From the NCBI GenBank assembly GCA_937915485.1, contig CALGII010000078.1:1-43158 (forward strand): a stretch of DNA of 43,158 nucleotides. Reading direction: 5' to 3'. Shown in pieces: positions 23,607 through 31,180 of the stretch. A program made the translations under genes and the position numbers. Source of the stretch: an uncultured Ignavibacteriota bacterium. Lineage in GTDB: Bacteria > Bacteroidota > Ignavibacteria > Tepidaquicellales > Tepidaquicellaceae. The notes beneath the pieces are model-generated. The model did not search any database and was not told the DNA's origin. It saw nothing but the letters and a program-made list of their open reading frames with translations. Each line of letters opens with the position of its first letter. The first letter of the stretch is position 1.

Positions 23607-24940
23607 GCGGTTTCGTAGAAAATTTCAGGAACATTTTTAAGATTGAGGAACTGAGAACCAGAATCCTCTTCACGATTGCACTTCTTGTTGTCGTGAGAAT
23701 CGGCGCGCACATTACCCTTCCGGGCATCGACGCTTCAATTCTTGCCGAGGCTAACAAGAATATGAGTTCGAACAATCTTTTCGGCTTGTACGACTTGTTC
23801 GTCGGAGGTGCTTTCCAGAAGGCAGCCGTGTTTTCACTCGGCATTATGCCTTACATCAGCGCATCTATTATTATTCAGTTACTGGGCGCGGTATTTCCTT
23901 ACTTCCAGAAACTTCAGAAAGAAGGCGAAGAAGGCAGAAAGAAAATCAACCAGTTGACAAGGCTCGGCACGATTCCTGTCGCCGCGCTGCAGGCCTGGGG
24001 CATCAGCGTTCAACTTGGCACGAGGAAAGCGGGAGAACTTCATATAATAAGCCCTGAAGTCTCGACATTCATGTTCACGATTTCTACAGTGATTTTCCTT
24101 ACGGCCGGCACTATTCTTTTGATGTGGATGGGCGAGCAGATTACGGAAAGGGGTATCGGAAACGGTATTTCTCTCATAATTTTTATCGGAATCATTGACA
24201 GATTCCCGTATTCAATATTCGATGAATACAGAATAATTTCGGAAGGCGTCAGGAACATACTCATAGAAGCGGTTTACATCGCGGCGTTCGTATTCATTAT
24301 CGCGGGCGTAATTGCAGTAACAGTCGCGACGAGAAAGATTCCCGTGCAGTACGCGAAAAGAGTCGTTGGAAGAAAAGTATTCGGCGGAGTAACACAGTAC
24401 ATTCCGCTGAAAGTTAACCAGGCCGGCGTAATGCCGCTTATCTTCGCGCAATCGATTATGTTCATTCCCAGCACGGTTCTGTCGTTCTTCCCGAACAGCG
24501 ACTTCATGCAGAATGTAGCGAGATATTTTGATTATCAAAGTTGGTTCTATTCGTTCGTATATGCGCTGCTGATCGTATTTTTCACTTATTTTTATACGGC
24601 GATCGCTTTCAATCCTAAAGACGTCGCCGACAACATGAAAAAACAGGGCGGATTTATTCCCGGTGTAAGACCCGGCAAACCGACATCCGATTTCATCGAT
24701 AACATACTGACAAAAATAACTCTGCCGGGATCTATTTTCCTGGCGCTTATAGCAATAATACCTTCATTACTGACAAAACTCGGTGTTACGCAGGGATTGG
24801 CGCAATTCTTCGGAGGCACGAGTCTGCTTATTGTTGTGGGTGTCGCTCTCGATACGCTTCAGCAAATCGAGTCGCATCTTCTCATGAGGCATTACGACGG
24901 ATTCATGAAGGGTACAAAGTTGAAAGGCCGCAGGTTCTGA
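23603..24940 (+). CDS. secY: Preprotein translocase channel SecY
   Basis: Central channel of the Sec translocase in the inner membrane. 445 residues with about ten hydrophobic segments. Family motifs include SLGIMPYISASIIIQLL, ITERGIGNGISLIIFIGI, the cytoplasmic loop near RVVGRKVFGGVTQYIPLKVNQAGVMPLIFAQS and GGFIPGVRPGKPT. Overlaps rplO by 4 nt. adk, often next, is absent and map follows after 7 nt. Confidence 0.97.
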   Translation: MSGFVENFRNIFKIEELRTRILFTIALLVVVRIGAHITLPGIDASILAEANKNMSSNNLFGLYDLFVGGAFQKAAVFSLGIMPYISASIIIQLLGAVFPYFQKLQKEGEEGRKKINQLTRLGTIPVAALQAWGISVQLGTRKAGELHIISPEVSTFMFTISTVIFLTAGTILLMWMGEQITERGIGNGISLIIFIGIIDRFPYSIFDEYRIISEGVRNILIEAVYIAAFVFIIAGVIAVTVATRKIPVQYAKRVVGRKVFGGVTQYIPLKVNQAGVMPLIFAQSIMFIPSTVLSFFPNSDFMQNVARYFDYQSWFYSFVYALLIVFFTYFYTAIAFNPKDVADNMKKQGGFIPGVRPGKPTSDFIDNILTKITLPGSIFLALIAIIPSLLTKLGVTQGLAQFFGGTSLLIVVGVALDTLQQIESHLLMRHYDGFMKGTKLKGRRF

Positions 24941-24947
24941 TAATTTA

Positions 24948-25709
24948 ATGTCTCTGGTCAAAAGCGATAGTGAAATAGATTTGATGCGCGAAAGTTGCGG
25001 TATTGTTGCGGGTTCTTTAAAATACATAAAAGATTTTATTAAGGCGGGAGTTACAACTCTTGAACTTGACAGACTTATTGAGGATTACATCAGAAGCAGA
25101 GGTGCTTATCCCGCATTCAAGGGTTACGGAGCCACGAGAAAGAAAAAGGGTTTTCCCGCAAGCGCGTGCATTTCGGTAAACGACATCGTTGTTCACGGGA
25201 TTCCGTCGGAAAGGAAACTCGAAGAAGGCGACATAGTTTCGGTTGATGTAGGTGCGCTTAAAAACGGATTCTACGGAGACGGCGCTTATACTTACGCTGT
25301 CGGAGAAGTCAGCAGGAAGAAAGAAATGCTGATGAAAGTTACGGAGGAATCGCTCTACAAGGGGATTGAAAGAGCGGTCGCGGGCAATACGATAAACGAC
25401 ATAGCAATAGCGGTTCAGTCATACGTGGAAGGCTCGGGGTTCAGCGTCGTAAGGGACCTGGTCGGACACGGGATAGGTAAGAATCTACACGAAGAGCCCG
25501 CAGTCCCGAATTTCTATAGTACGGCGAATAATTTCAGGCTTAAAGCGGGGATGACCCTGGCAATAGAGCCGATGGTTAATTACGGCGGTTTTGAAGTGCT
25601 GACTCTTGATGACGACTGGACGATAGTTACGAAAGACGCGGAACCGTCCGCTCATTTCGAGCATACGATTCTGATAACGAACGGGAAACCTGAAATTTTA
25701 ACAGTATAG
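24948..25709 (+). CDS. map: Type I methionine aminopeptidase
   Basis: Removes the initiator methionine from nascent proteins. All metal ligands are present: D100, D111, H174 (GHGIGKNLHEEP), E207 (AIEPMV) and E238 (FEHTILIT), and the substrate-side His lies at 83 (VVHGIP). 253 residues is the usual length. Placed between secY and infA, as in many bacteria. Confidence 0.97.
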   Translation: MSLVKSDSEIDLMRESCGIVAGSLKYIKDFIKAGVTTLELDRLIEDYIRSRGAYPAFKGYGATRKKKGFPASACISVNDIVVHGIPSERKLEEGDIVSVDVGALKNGFYGDGAYTYAVGEVSRKKEMLMKVTEESLYKGIERAVAGNTINDIAIAVQSYVEGSGFSVVRDLVGHGIGKNLHEEPAVPNFYSTANNFRLKAGMTLAIEPMVNYGGFEVLTLDDDWTIVTKDAEPSAHFEHTILITNGKPEILTV

Positions 25710-25715
25710 AAAAAT

Positions 25716-25934
25716 TTGGTGAAACAGGATTCAATAAAAGTTGACGGAATTATAACGGAAATTCTTCCGAACACCACTTTTAAAGTTAAGCTTGAGAACG
25801 GTCACGAGATACTTGCTCATATCTCCGGAAAGATGAGAATGAACTATATAAGAATTCTGCAGGGCGACAAGGTGAGCGTGGAACTTTCACCTTACGACCT
25901 GACAAAAGGCAGAATCACTTACAGGTATAAATAA
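25716..25934 (+). CDS. infA: Translation initiation factor IF-1
   Basis: Single OB-fold factor that binds the A site during initiation. The 72-residue sequence holds FKVKLENGHEILAHISGKMRMNYIRI and the ending VELSPYDLTKGRITYRYK. The start is TTG 25716 (MVKQDSI aligns with MAKEDxI in homologues). A GTG immediately after it is an alternative that removes one residue. Confidence 0.95.
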   Translation: MVKQDSIKVDGIITEILPNTTFKVKLENGHEILAHISGKMRMNYIRILQGDKVSVELSPYDLTKGRITYRYK

Positions 25935-25951
25935 TAAATTAATTTACATAT

Positions 25952-26065
25952 ATGAAAGTTAGAAGTTCTGTAAAAAAGATGTGCGATAAGTGCAAGATAA
26001 TAAAGCGCAAAGGCGTGGTAAGGGTAATCTGCATTAATCCAAAACACAAACAACGTCAAGGATAA
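25952..26065 (+). CDS. rpmJ: 50S ribosomal protein L36
   Basis: The smallest ribosomal protein, 37 residues: MKVRSSVKKMCDKCKII to the conserved end NPKHKQRQG. Zinc ligands C11, C14, C27 and H32 are all present, so this is the zinc-binding form. It lies 17 nt after infA and 31 nt before rpsM, its standard position. Confidence 0.96.
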   Translation: MKVRSSVKKMCDKCKIIKRKGVVRVICINPKHKQRQG

Positions 26066-26096
26066 TTTTTAAAATTTAACTACACAGGAGTAAAAA

Positions 26097-26477
26097 TTGG
26101 CAAGAATAGCAGGAGTTGACCTTCCGAGAAACAAGAGAGTAGTGATCGGGCTGACATCGATTTTCGGTATCGGTCTCTCGACTTCGAAATCGATATTGGG
26201 AAAACTCGGAATCAACGAGGATACAAAGGTATCCCAGCTTACTGACGATGAAGTTAACAAGATAAGGAACGAAATCAGTAATATTAAGATAGAGGGCGCC
26301 CTAAAGTCAGAAGTACAGATGAACATAAAGCGTTTAATGGATACCGGTACCTATCGCGGCAAAAGACACAGAAGAGGACTTCCGGTCAGAGGGCAGAGAA
26401 CCAGAACGAATGCCCGTACGAGAAAAGGAAAGAGGAAAACTGTTGCAGGAAAGAAGAAAGCTGCGGCTAAGAAGTAA
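26097..26477 (+). CDS. rpsM: 30S ribosomal protein S13
   Basis: Small-subunit head protein contacting P-site tRNA and the inter-subunit bridge. It has RIAGVDLPRNKRVVIGLTSIFGIG and the C-terminal GTYRGKRHRRGLPVRGQRTRTNARTRKG. 126 residues with a Lys/Ala tail. TTG start with ggag 7 nt upstream. Confidence 0.97.
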   Translation: MARIAGVDLPRNKRVVIGLTSIFGIGLSTSKSILGKLGINEDTKVSQLTDDEVNKIRNEISNIKIEGALKSEVQMNIKRLMDTGTYRGKRHRRGLPVRGQRTRTNARTRKGKRKTVAGKKKAAAKK

Positions 26478-26511
26478 AAAATAATTTGTTTAAAAATTAA
26501 ATCTATAGAAC

Positions 26512-26898
26512 TTGGCAAAGACTTTTAAAAAAGCGAAGAAAAAAATTCAGGTCGATTCCAACGGCGTGGCTCATATAAGAGCGACGTTCAACAACGTGAT
26601 AGTCACGCTTACCGATGCTTACGGCAATACGATTTCATGGGCGTCGTCCGGGAAGATGGGATTCAAGGGTTCGAAGAAGAACACTCCGTTTGCGGCGCAG
26701 ATGTGCGCGGAAGCGGCGGCGAAAGAAGCATTCGATCTCGGCCTTAAGAAAATCGAAGTCCTTATTAAAGGCGTTGGTTCGGGAAGAGACGCCGCGGTTC
26801 GCGCGCTTAACACGGCAGGACTCGAAATCCTTTCAATTAAGGACATCACCCCTCTGCCGCATAACGGCTGCAGACCCCCGAAAAGAAGAAGAGTTTAA
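26512..26898 (+). CDS. rpsK: 30S ribosomal protein S11
   Basis: Platform protein near the E site. AHIRATFNNVIVTLTDAYGNTISWASSGKMGFKGSKKNTPFAAQ and KDITPLPHNGCRPPKRRRV are standard. 128 residues. TTG start; no clear Shine-Dalgarno. Confidence 0.97.
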   Translation: MAKTFKKAKKKIQVDSNGVAHIRATFNNVIVTLTDAYGNTISWASSGKMGFKGSKKNTPFAAQMCAEAAAKEAFDLGLKKIEVLIKGVGSGRDAAVRALNTAGLEILSIKDITPLPHNGCRPPKRRRV

Positions 26899-26930
26899 AA
26901 ATTTTATTATAATTAAAGAAAAAATTATAA

Positions 26931-27560
26931 ATGGCAAGATATACTGATGCAAGTTGTAAACTCTGCAGAAGAGAAAGAACGAAATTATTCCTGAAGGGCG
27001 TAAAGTGCTTTACAGACAAATGCCCGATTGAATCAAGAAACTATCCTCCGGGTCAGCACGGCATGAGCCGCCGGCCCAGAGTTAGCGATTATTTAATACA
27101 GTTGAGGGAGAAACAGAAAATCCGCAAGACCTACGGTCTTCTCGAAAAACAATTCAGAGGATATTTTGAAGATGCAGCAAAGCAGAAAGGCGTTACAGGC
27201 GATAACCTCGTAAAGATTCTTGAAAGCAGGTTCGACAACACGCTTTACAGGCTAGGACTCGCTCCGTCCAGAAAAGCGGCCAGGCAATTAATCCTGCACA
27301 GACATCTTACCGTGAACGGCAAGGTCGTTAACATTCCTTCATACATGCTGAAATCCGGCGACGTAATTCAGGTAAGGGAGAAAAGCAGGAAAGTGCCTTC
27401 TTTCCACGAAGCGATGAAGAGAATGAAGGATAACATGCTTCCGTCGTGGCTGAATCTCGATAAGGCGAATATGGCCGGAACGTTTCTGAATGTGCCCGAA
27501 AGAAGCGATGTGCCTTTCATAGGAAACGAACAACTTGTCGTTGAATTGTATTCAAAATAA
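26931..27560 (+). CDS. rpsD: 30S ribosomal protein S4, zinc-binding form
   Basis: Primary 16S rRNA-binding and assembly protein. MARYTDASCKLCRRE gives C9 and C12, and VKCFTDKC gives C26 and C31, a complete zinc site. SRNYPPGQHG and the S4 RNA-binding domain (LDNTLYRLGLAPSRKAARQLILHRHLTVNGK type, about 100-160) follow. 209 residues. Confidence 0.97.
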   Translation: MARYTDASCKLCRRERTKLFLKGVKCFTDKCPIESRNYPPGQHGMSRRPRVSDYLIQLREKQKIRKTYGLLEKQFRGYFEDAAKQKGVTGDNLVKILESRFDNTLYRLGLAPSRKAARQLILHRHLTVNGKVVNIPSYMLKSGDVIQVREKSRKVPSFHEAMKRMKDNMLPSWLNLDKANMAGTFLNVPERSDVPFIGNEQLVVELYSK

Positions 27561-27577
27561 AATCTAATTAATATATA

Positions 27578-28573
27578 ATGAAAATTAATCATTTGCTTTT
27601 ACCGGAAAAGGTAATTAAAGAAGAATCTTCATATACTGATACTTTTGGCAGATTCATCGTACAGCCTCTCGAAAGGGGTTATGGCGTTACTATTGGTAAT
27701 GCGCTGAGAAGGGCATTGATTTCGTCTTTACCCGGCACCGCCATCGTAGCATTACGGGTAAATGACATCCAGCATGAATTCACTACTATCAAAGGTGTTG
27801 TTGAAGACGTATCGGAAATTATTCTTAACCTTAAAGAAGTCAGATTTAAAGACCTGTCCGGAAAGCCCGGCAAGATTGAATTCAAGATTTCGGGTCCCGC
27901 CGAGCTTAAGGCAAAGCACATTCAGGAGGCAACCGCCGAATACGAAATACTCAATCCCGAACTCCACATCGCTACTCTTAACAAGGAAGGCGTGATGGAC
28001 GTTGAAATCAGGATTGGAAGCGGTGTGGGTTACGTTCCTTCTGAAGAAAACAAGAAATACGATCTGCCCGTAGGTTTCATACCGGTCGATTCGCTCTTTT
28101 CACCGATACTCAACGTGAACTATACGATAGAAAACACGCGCGTCGGTCAGAGAACGGATTACGAAAAACTCGTGCTTGATGTTACGACAAACGGCGCGAT
28201 TGAACCTGAAATGGCTGTTATCCAGGCGTCGAAGATTCTTAAAGAGCACATCCAGTTGTTTTTGAACCTGAGTCCGGATGCCGAATTCAAGGATACGGTT
28301 GAAGAGGTTAAGGACGAACAGTTCGAAAACGTCAAGAAGATACTTCTGACACCTGTCGATGAACTCGACCTTTCAGTGCGCTCGCAGAACTGTCTGCGTT
28401 CGGCGAATATAAAGAATATTGCGGAACTCGTGAGCAAACAGGAATCGGATATGCTTCATTACAGAAATTTCGGAAGAAAGTCTCTTGCGGAGCTCGGTGA
28501 ACTTATAGAAAGTTTCGGGCTTAGTTTCGGCATGGACGTTGAAAAATATATCGGCGAAGAAAAAAAGAAATAA
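27578..28573 (+). CDS. rpoA: RNA polymerase alpha subunit
   Basis: Assembles RNA polymerase and contacts activators and promoter DNA. The N-terminal dimerisation domain (about 1-225) has FGRFIVQPLERGYGVTIGNALRRALISSLPGTA. The C-terminal helix-hairpin-helix domain (about 250-320) has ELDLSVRSQNCLRSANI and FGRKSLAELGELIESFGLSFGMD. 331 residues. Between rpsD and rplQ as expected. Confidence 0.98.
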   Translation: MKINHLLLPEKVIKEESSYTDTFGRFIVQPLERGYGVTIGNALRRALISSLPGTAIVALRVNDIQHEFTTIKGVVEDVSEIILNLKEVRFKDLSGKPGKIEFKISGPAELKAKHIQEATAEYEILNPELHIATLNKEGVMDVEIRIGSGVGYVPSEENKKYDLPVGFIPVDSLFSPILNVNYTIENTRVGQRTDYEKLVLDVTTNGAIEPEMAVIQASKILKEHIQLFLNLSPDAEFKDTVEEVKDEQFENVKKILLTPVDELDLSVRSQNCLRSANIKNIAELVSKQESDMLHYRNFGRKSLAELGELIESFGLSFGMDVEKYIGEEKKK

Positions 28574-28610
28574 GACACCTTAAATTTTGATAAACAAATC
28601 TTTGTAAAGA

Positions 28611-29237
28611 ATGGAACATAGAAAAAAAGGCAGAAAACTGAAAAGAACCGCAAGCCACAAGAGAGCCTTGCTTTCAAACCTGTCAATGTCGCTTATAAAA
28701 TATAAAAGAATAAAAACTACGCTTGCAAAAGCGAAAGAACTTAGACTTTACGTTGAACCTCTGTTGACCAAAGCGAAAAAGGCCGTGCTGCTTAAGGATA
28801 AGAGCCCGGAAAAGTACGTTCACTTTGCAAGGGAAATCAGAAAGTTTCTTAAAGACAGAGAATCGATAAACGTGCTGCTCAAGGAAATCGGACCCAAGAT
28901 ACTGGAAAGAAACGGCGGTTACACGAGAGTCCTTAAAAGCGGCTTCAGAGTCGGCGACGGCGGCGACGAGGCGATAATCGAACTCGTTGATTTCAGTGTT
29001 GTTGAAAAGCCGAAAGCGGAAACTAAGACTTCTGAAGTTAAGAAAACTGCGGCAGTTAAACCCGCGGCTAAGAAAACAACTAAGAAGAAAACCGAAACCG
29101 AAGAGCCTGCTGAAAAACCCGTGAAGAAGACTACGGTAAAGAAAACCGTTAAGAAGACAGAAAAAAAAGAGACGAAGACGGAAAAACCCGTGAAGAAAAC
29201 GACGGCGAAGAAATCGCCTAAGAAAAAAGAAGAATAA
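28611..29237 (+). CDS. rplQ: 50S ribosomal protein L17 with long basic tail
   Basis: Large-subunit protein near the tunnel exit. The canonical domain is residues 1-131: MEHRKKGRKLKRTASHKRALLSNL, with RVGDGGDEAIIELVDFS at its end. Residues 132-208 form a low-complexity tail of repeated Lys, Thr, Glu, Ala and Pro (KKTTAKK, KPVKKTT) resembling histone H1 or bacterial H1-like tails. Bacterial L17 is usually about 116-130 residues, so over a third of this protein is added. Last gene of the cluster, directly before a strong terminator. Confidence 0.95.
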   Translation: MEHRKKGRKLKRTASHKRALLSNLSMSLIKYKRIKTTLAKAKELRLYVEPLLTKAKKAVLLKDKSPEKYVHFAREIRKFLKDRESINVLLKEIGPKILERNGGYTRVLKSGFRVGDGGDEAIIELVDFSVVEKPKAETKTSEVKKTAAVKPAAKKTTKKKTETEEPAEKPVKKTTVKKTVKKTEKKETKTEKPVKKTTAKKSPKKKEE

Positions 29238-29261
29238 GATCTGAATTATCTTGCTATTATG

Positions 29262-29290
29262 AGGCTGTCCGTAAAGACAGCCTTTTTTTT
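29262..29290 (+). terminator. Terminator of the ribosomal cluster
   Basis: An 8-bp perfect stem (aggctgtc 29262-29269 with gacagcct 29276-29283), a 6-nt loop and a run of eight Ts. It closes the rplB-rplQ cluster 25 nt after the rplQ stop. Confidence 0.93.
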
Positions 29291-29448
29291 ACTAACGTCA
29301 AGTCATTTCTGCAATACCAAATTTTTTCATTTCATAAAACAAGCAAATTTATTATTTTTTACCAAACCAAGTCCTTAACTTTTTGAAAAAATTATAATTA
29401 TAATATTTTGTTCCTGAAAAAGTTAGGGATTTATAATTTATACGGAAA

Positions 29449-30057
29449 ATGAAGATTACTTCAGCAGAATTTATAAGCAGCATTTACGATTTGAGGACAC
29501 TTCCGAAATCGGTTTTGTCGGAATTCGTATTCGTCGGACGCTCAAACGTCGGTAAATCATCAATGATAAATAAAATCTGCAACAGGAAGAGCCTTGCGAA
29601 AATCGGCTCAGTGCCGGGAAAAACAAGGCAACTGAATTATTTCCTGATAAATGAAGAATTTTATCTTGTTGATCTGCCGGGTTATGGTTATGCAAAAGTG
29701 CCCGAGCAAATCAGGGCAGGCTGGAGAAAACTCGTCGAAGAATACATCAGCGAAAGGCAGAATGTCAACATGGTTTTCGTTCTTATCGACGCGAGACACG
29801 AACCTACTTATCTGGACGAACTTATGGTAAGTTGGCTTGAGTATTACGAAATACCCTTCGCAATAATTCTTACGAAGTCGGACAAGATTTCGAAGAACAA
29901 GATGGAAAAACAGATTTACCGCGCATCGAAAATTGTAAACAACGACGTTCTTTGCAGGGACTTTATACCGTTTTCGATAATTTCCGGCGAAGGGCGTAAT
30001 GAAGTAATCGGATTAATAGGAGACGCTCTTAAGAATCCAATAAAGAGAGAAGACTAA
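29449..30057 (+). CDS. engB: Ribosome-assembly GTPase YsxC/EngB
   Basis: GTPase needed for late 50S subunit assembly in other bacteria. G1 is GRSNVGKSS (30-38), G3 is DLPG (75-78) in LVDLPGYGYAKVP, and G4 is TKSD (142-145). The G5 region reads SIISGEGR. 202 residues, normal length. It is set apart from the ribosomal cluster by a terminator and about 160 bp of AT-rich DNA. TATTTTG near 29404 is a weak -10 candidate with a poor -35. Confidence 0.94.
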   Translation: MKITSAEFISSIYDLRTLPKSVLSEFVFVGRSNVGKSSMINKICNRKSLAKIGSVPGKTRQLNYFLINEEFYLVDLPGYGYAKVPEQIRAGWRKLVEEYISERQNVNMVFVLIDARHEPTYLDELMVSWLEYYEIPFAIILTKSDKISKNKMEKQIYRASKIVNNDVLCRDFIPFSIISGEGRNEVIGLIGDALKNPIKRED

Positions 30058-30089
30058 TCTACATTTCATATTAACTTTAAATCCTTTCA

Positions 30090-31010
30090 TTGCGGGTTGA
30101 GGGTAAAATATCGATTCTTGCGGCCGGAGATTTTAATCTAAAAGGAGTTGAAAAAATTCTACCCGTTTCCCGATACCGAATCGTTAAAAGGAAAAATCTT
30201 TCCACCGAAGACATACTGAGATACGGCGGCCGCTGCGAAGTTTTAATAATCAATTCACGCAGAAAACTTGATAAAGTTTTCCTGTCCCGTTGCAATATAA
30301 AAACACTCTGCACCGCTTCGAAAGGCACGGACCATATCGACACTGAATACGCAGCCAGAAGAGGCATAAGGGTAATAAATTCAGAAAGCGGAAATTACAT
30401 CTCGGCAGCCGAACATACCTTCGCTTTAATTCTGTGTTTACTAAAAGGAATAAAGGTCTCGGATGAATTAATAAGATGCGGCAGGTTTGATTTCTGGGAT
30501 TTTGAAAGAAAAAATCTTTTCGGAAAAAAAATCGGAATAATAGGTACCGGGAAAGTCGGCACAAGAGTATCCGAAATCTCAAAGGCGTTCGGGATGCAGG
30601 TTCTGGCTAATGATATTGATAAATCTGTAATAAGAAGAAATTTCTTCCTTAATTATTACGACTTAGAGCATGTTTTAAGAAATTCTGACATCGTTTCCGT
30701 CCACATACCTTACAATAAATCCAACATAAAATTCATCGACGGGGCGAAATTGTCAATAATGAAACCGGACGCTGTTTTCATAAATACGTCAAGAGGCGGA
30801 ATTGTGAATGAAGAAGCATTGTTGCGTATTTTGAAGTCTAAGAAAAATTTTCGGGCGGGTCTTGACGTATTCGAAAAAGAGCCTTATATTAATAAGGAAT
30901 TCCTGAATTTGAGGAACGTCGCGCTCACGAATCATACCGCAGGTAAGACTCCAGAGAGCGCGCAAAGTATTATAAATGAAATATTAATGCAAGTCAAAAG
31001 ACATACTTGA
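30090..31010 (+). CDS. D-isomer-specific 2-hydroxyacid dehydrogenase family protein
   Basis: NAD-dependent oxidoreductase that interconverts a 2-hydroxyacid and 2-oxoacid. The Rossmann motif GTGKVG is at 152-157 with an acidic residue (D175) at the end of the next strand, suggesting NAD rather than NADP. The catalytic triad is visible: R235 in SRGG, E264 in FEKEP, H282 in NHTAGKT. 306 residues, short for PdxB or SerA and without an ACT domain. The start is a TTG with no clear ribosome site, and the N-terminus is not well fixed. It follows engB by 32 nt. The substrate is unclear; 4-phosphoerythronate, phosphoglycerate or lactate-like acids are possible. Confidence 0.82.
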   Translation: MRVEGKISILAAGDFNLKGVEKILPVSRYRIVKRKNLSTEDILRYGGRCEVLIINSRRKLDKVFLSRCNIKTLCTASKGTDHIDTEYAARRGIRVINSESGNYISAAEHTFALILCLLKGIKVSDELIRCGRFDFWDFERKNLFGKKIGIIGTGKVGTRVSEISKAFGMQVLANDIDKSVIRRNFFLNYYDLEHVLRNSDIVSVHIPYNKSNIKFIDGAKLSIMKPDAVFINTSRGGIVNEEALLRILKSKKNFRAGLDVFEKEPYINKEFLNLRNVALTNHTAGKTPESAQSIINEILMQVKRHT

Positions 31011-31088
31011 AATTGAATCGTATTTAAAGTATGCCGAAATAACTTGAAGTATTAAAAAAACATTACAATTGGATTATAAAATTGTATA

Positions 31089-31119
31089 TTGACAAGATTT
31101 TCAAATAGTATTATATTGA
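31089..31119 (+). promoter_or_regulatory. Promoter of the T9SS cargo gene
   Basis: TTGAC at 31089-31093, 18 nt, then TATATTGA at 31112-31119. Box types and spacing are the same as at the rplB promoter. It leaves a leader of about 55 nt before the start at 31181. The remainder of 31011-31180 holds nothing else that I recognise. Confidence 0.7.
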
Positions 31120-31180
31120 AAAAAGCGTTACATTTTAAATAATTGAATTTTCCTAAATCTCAAAACATAAAGGAGAAAAA

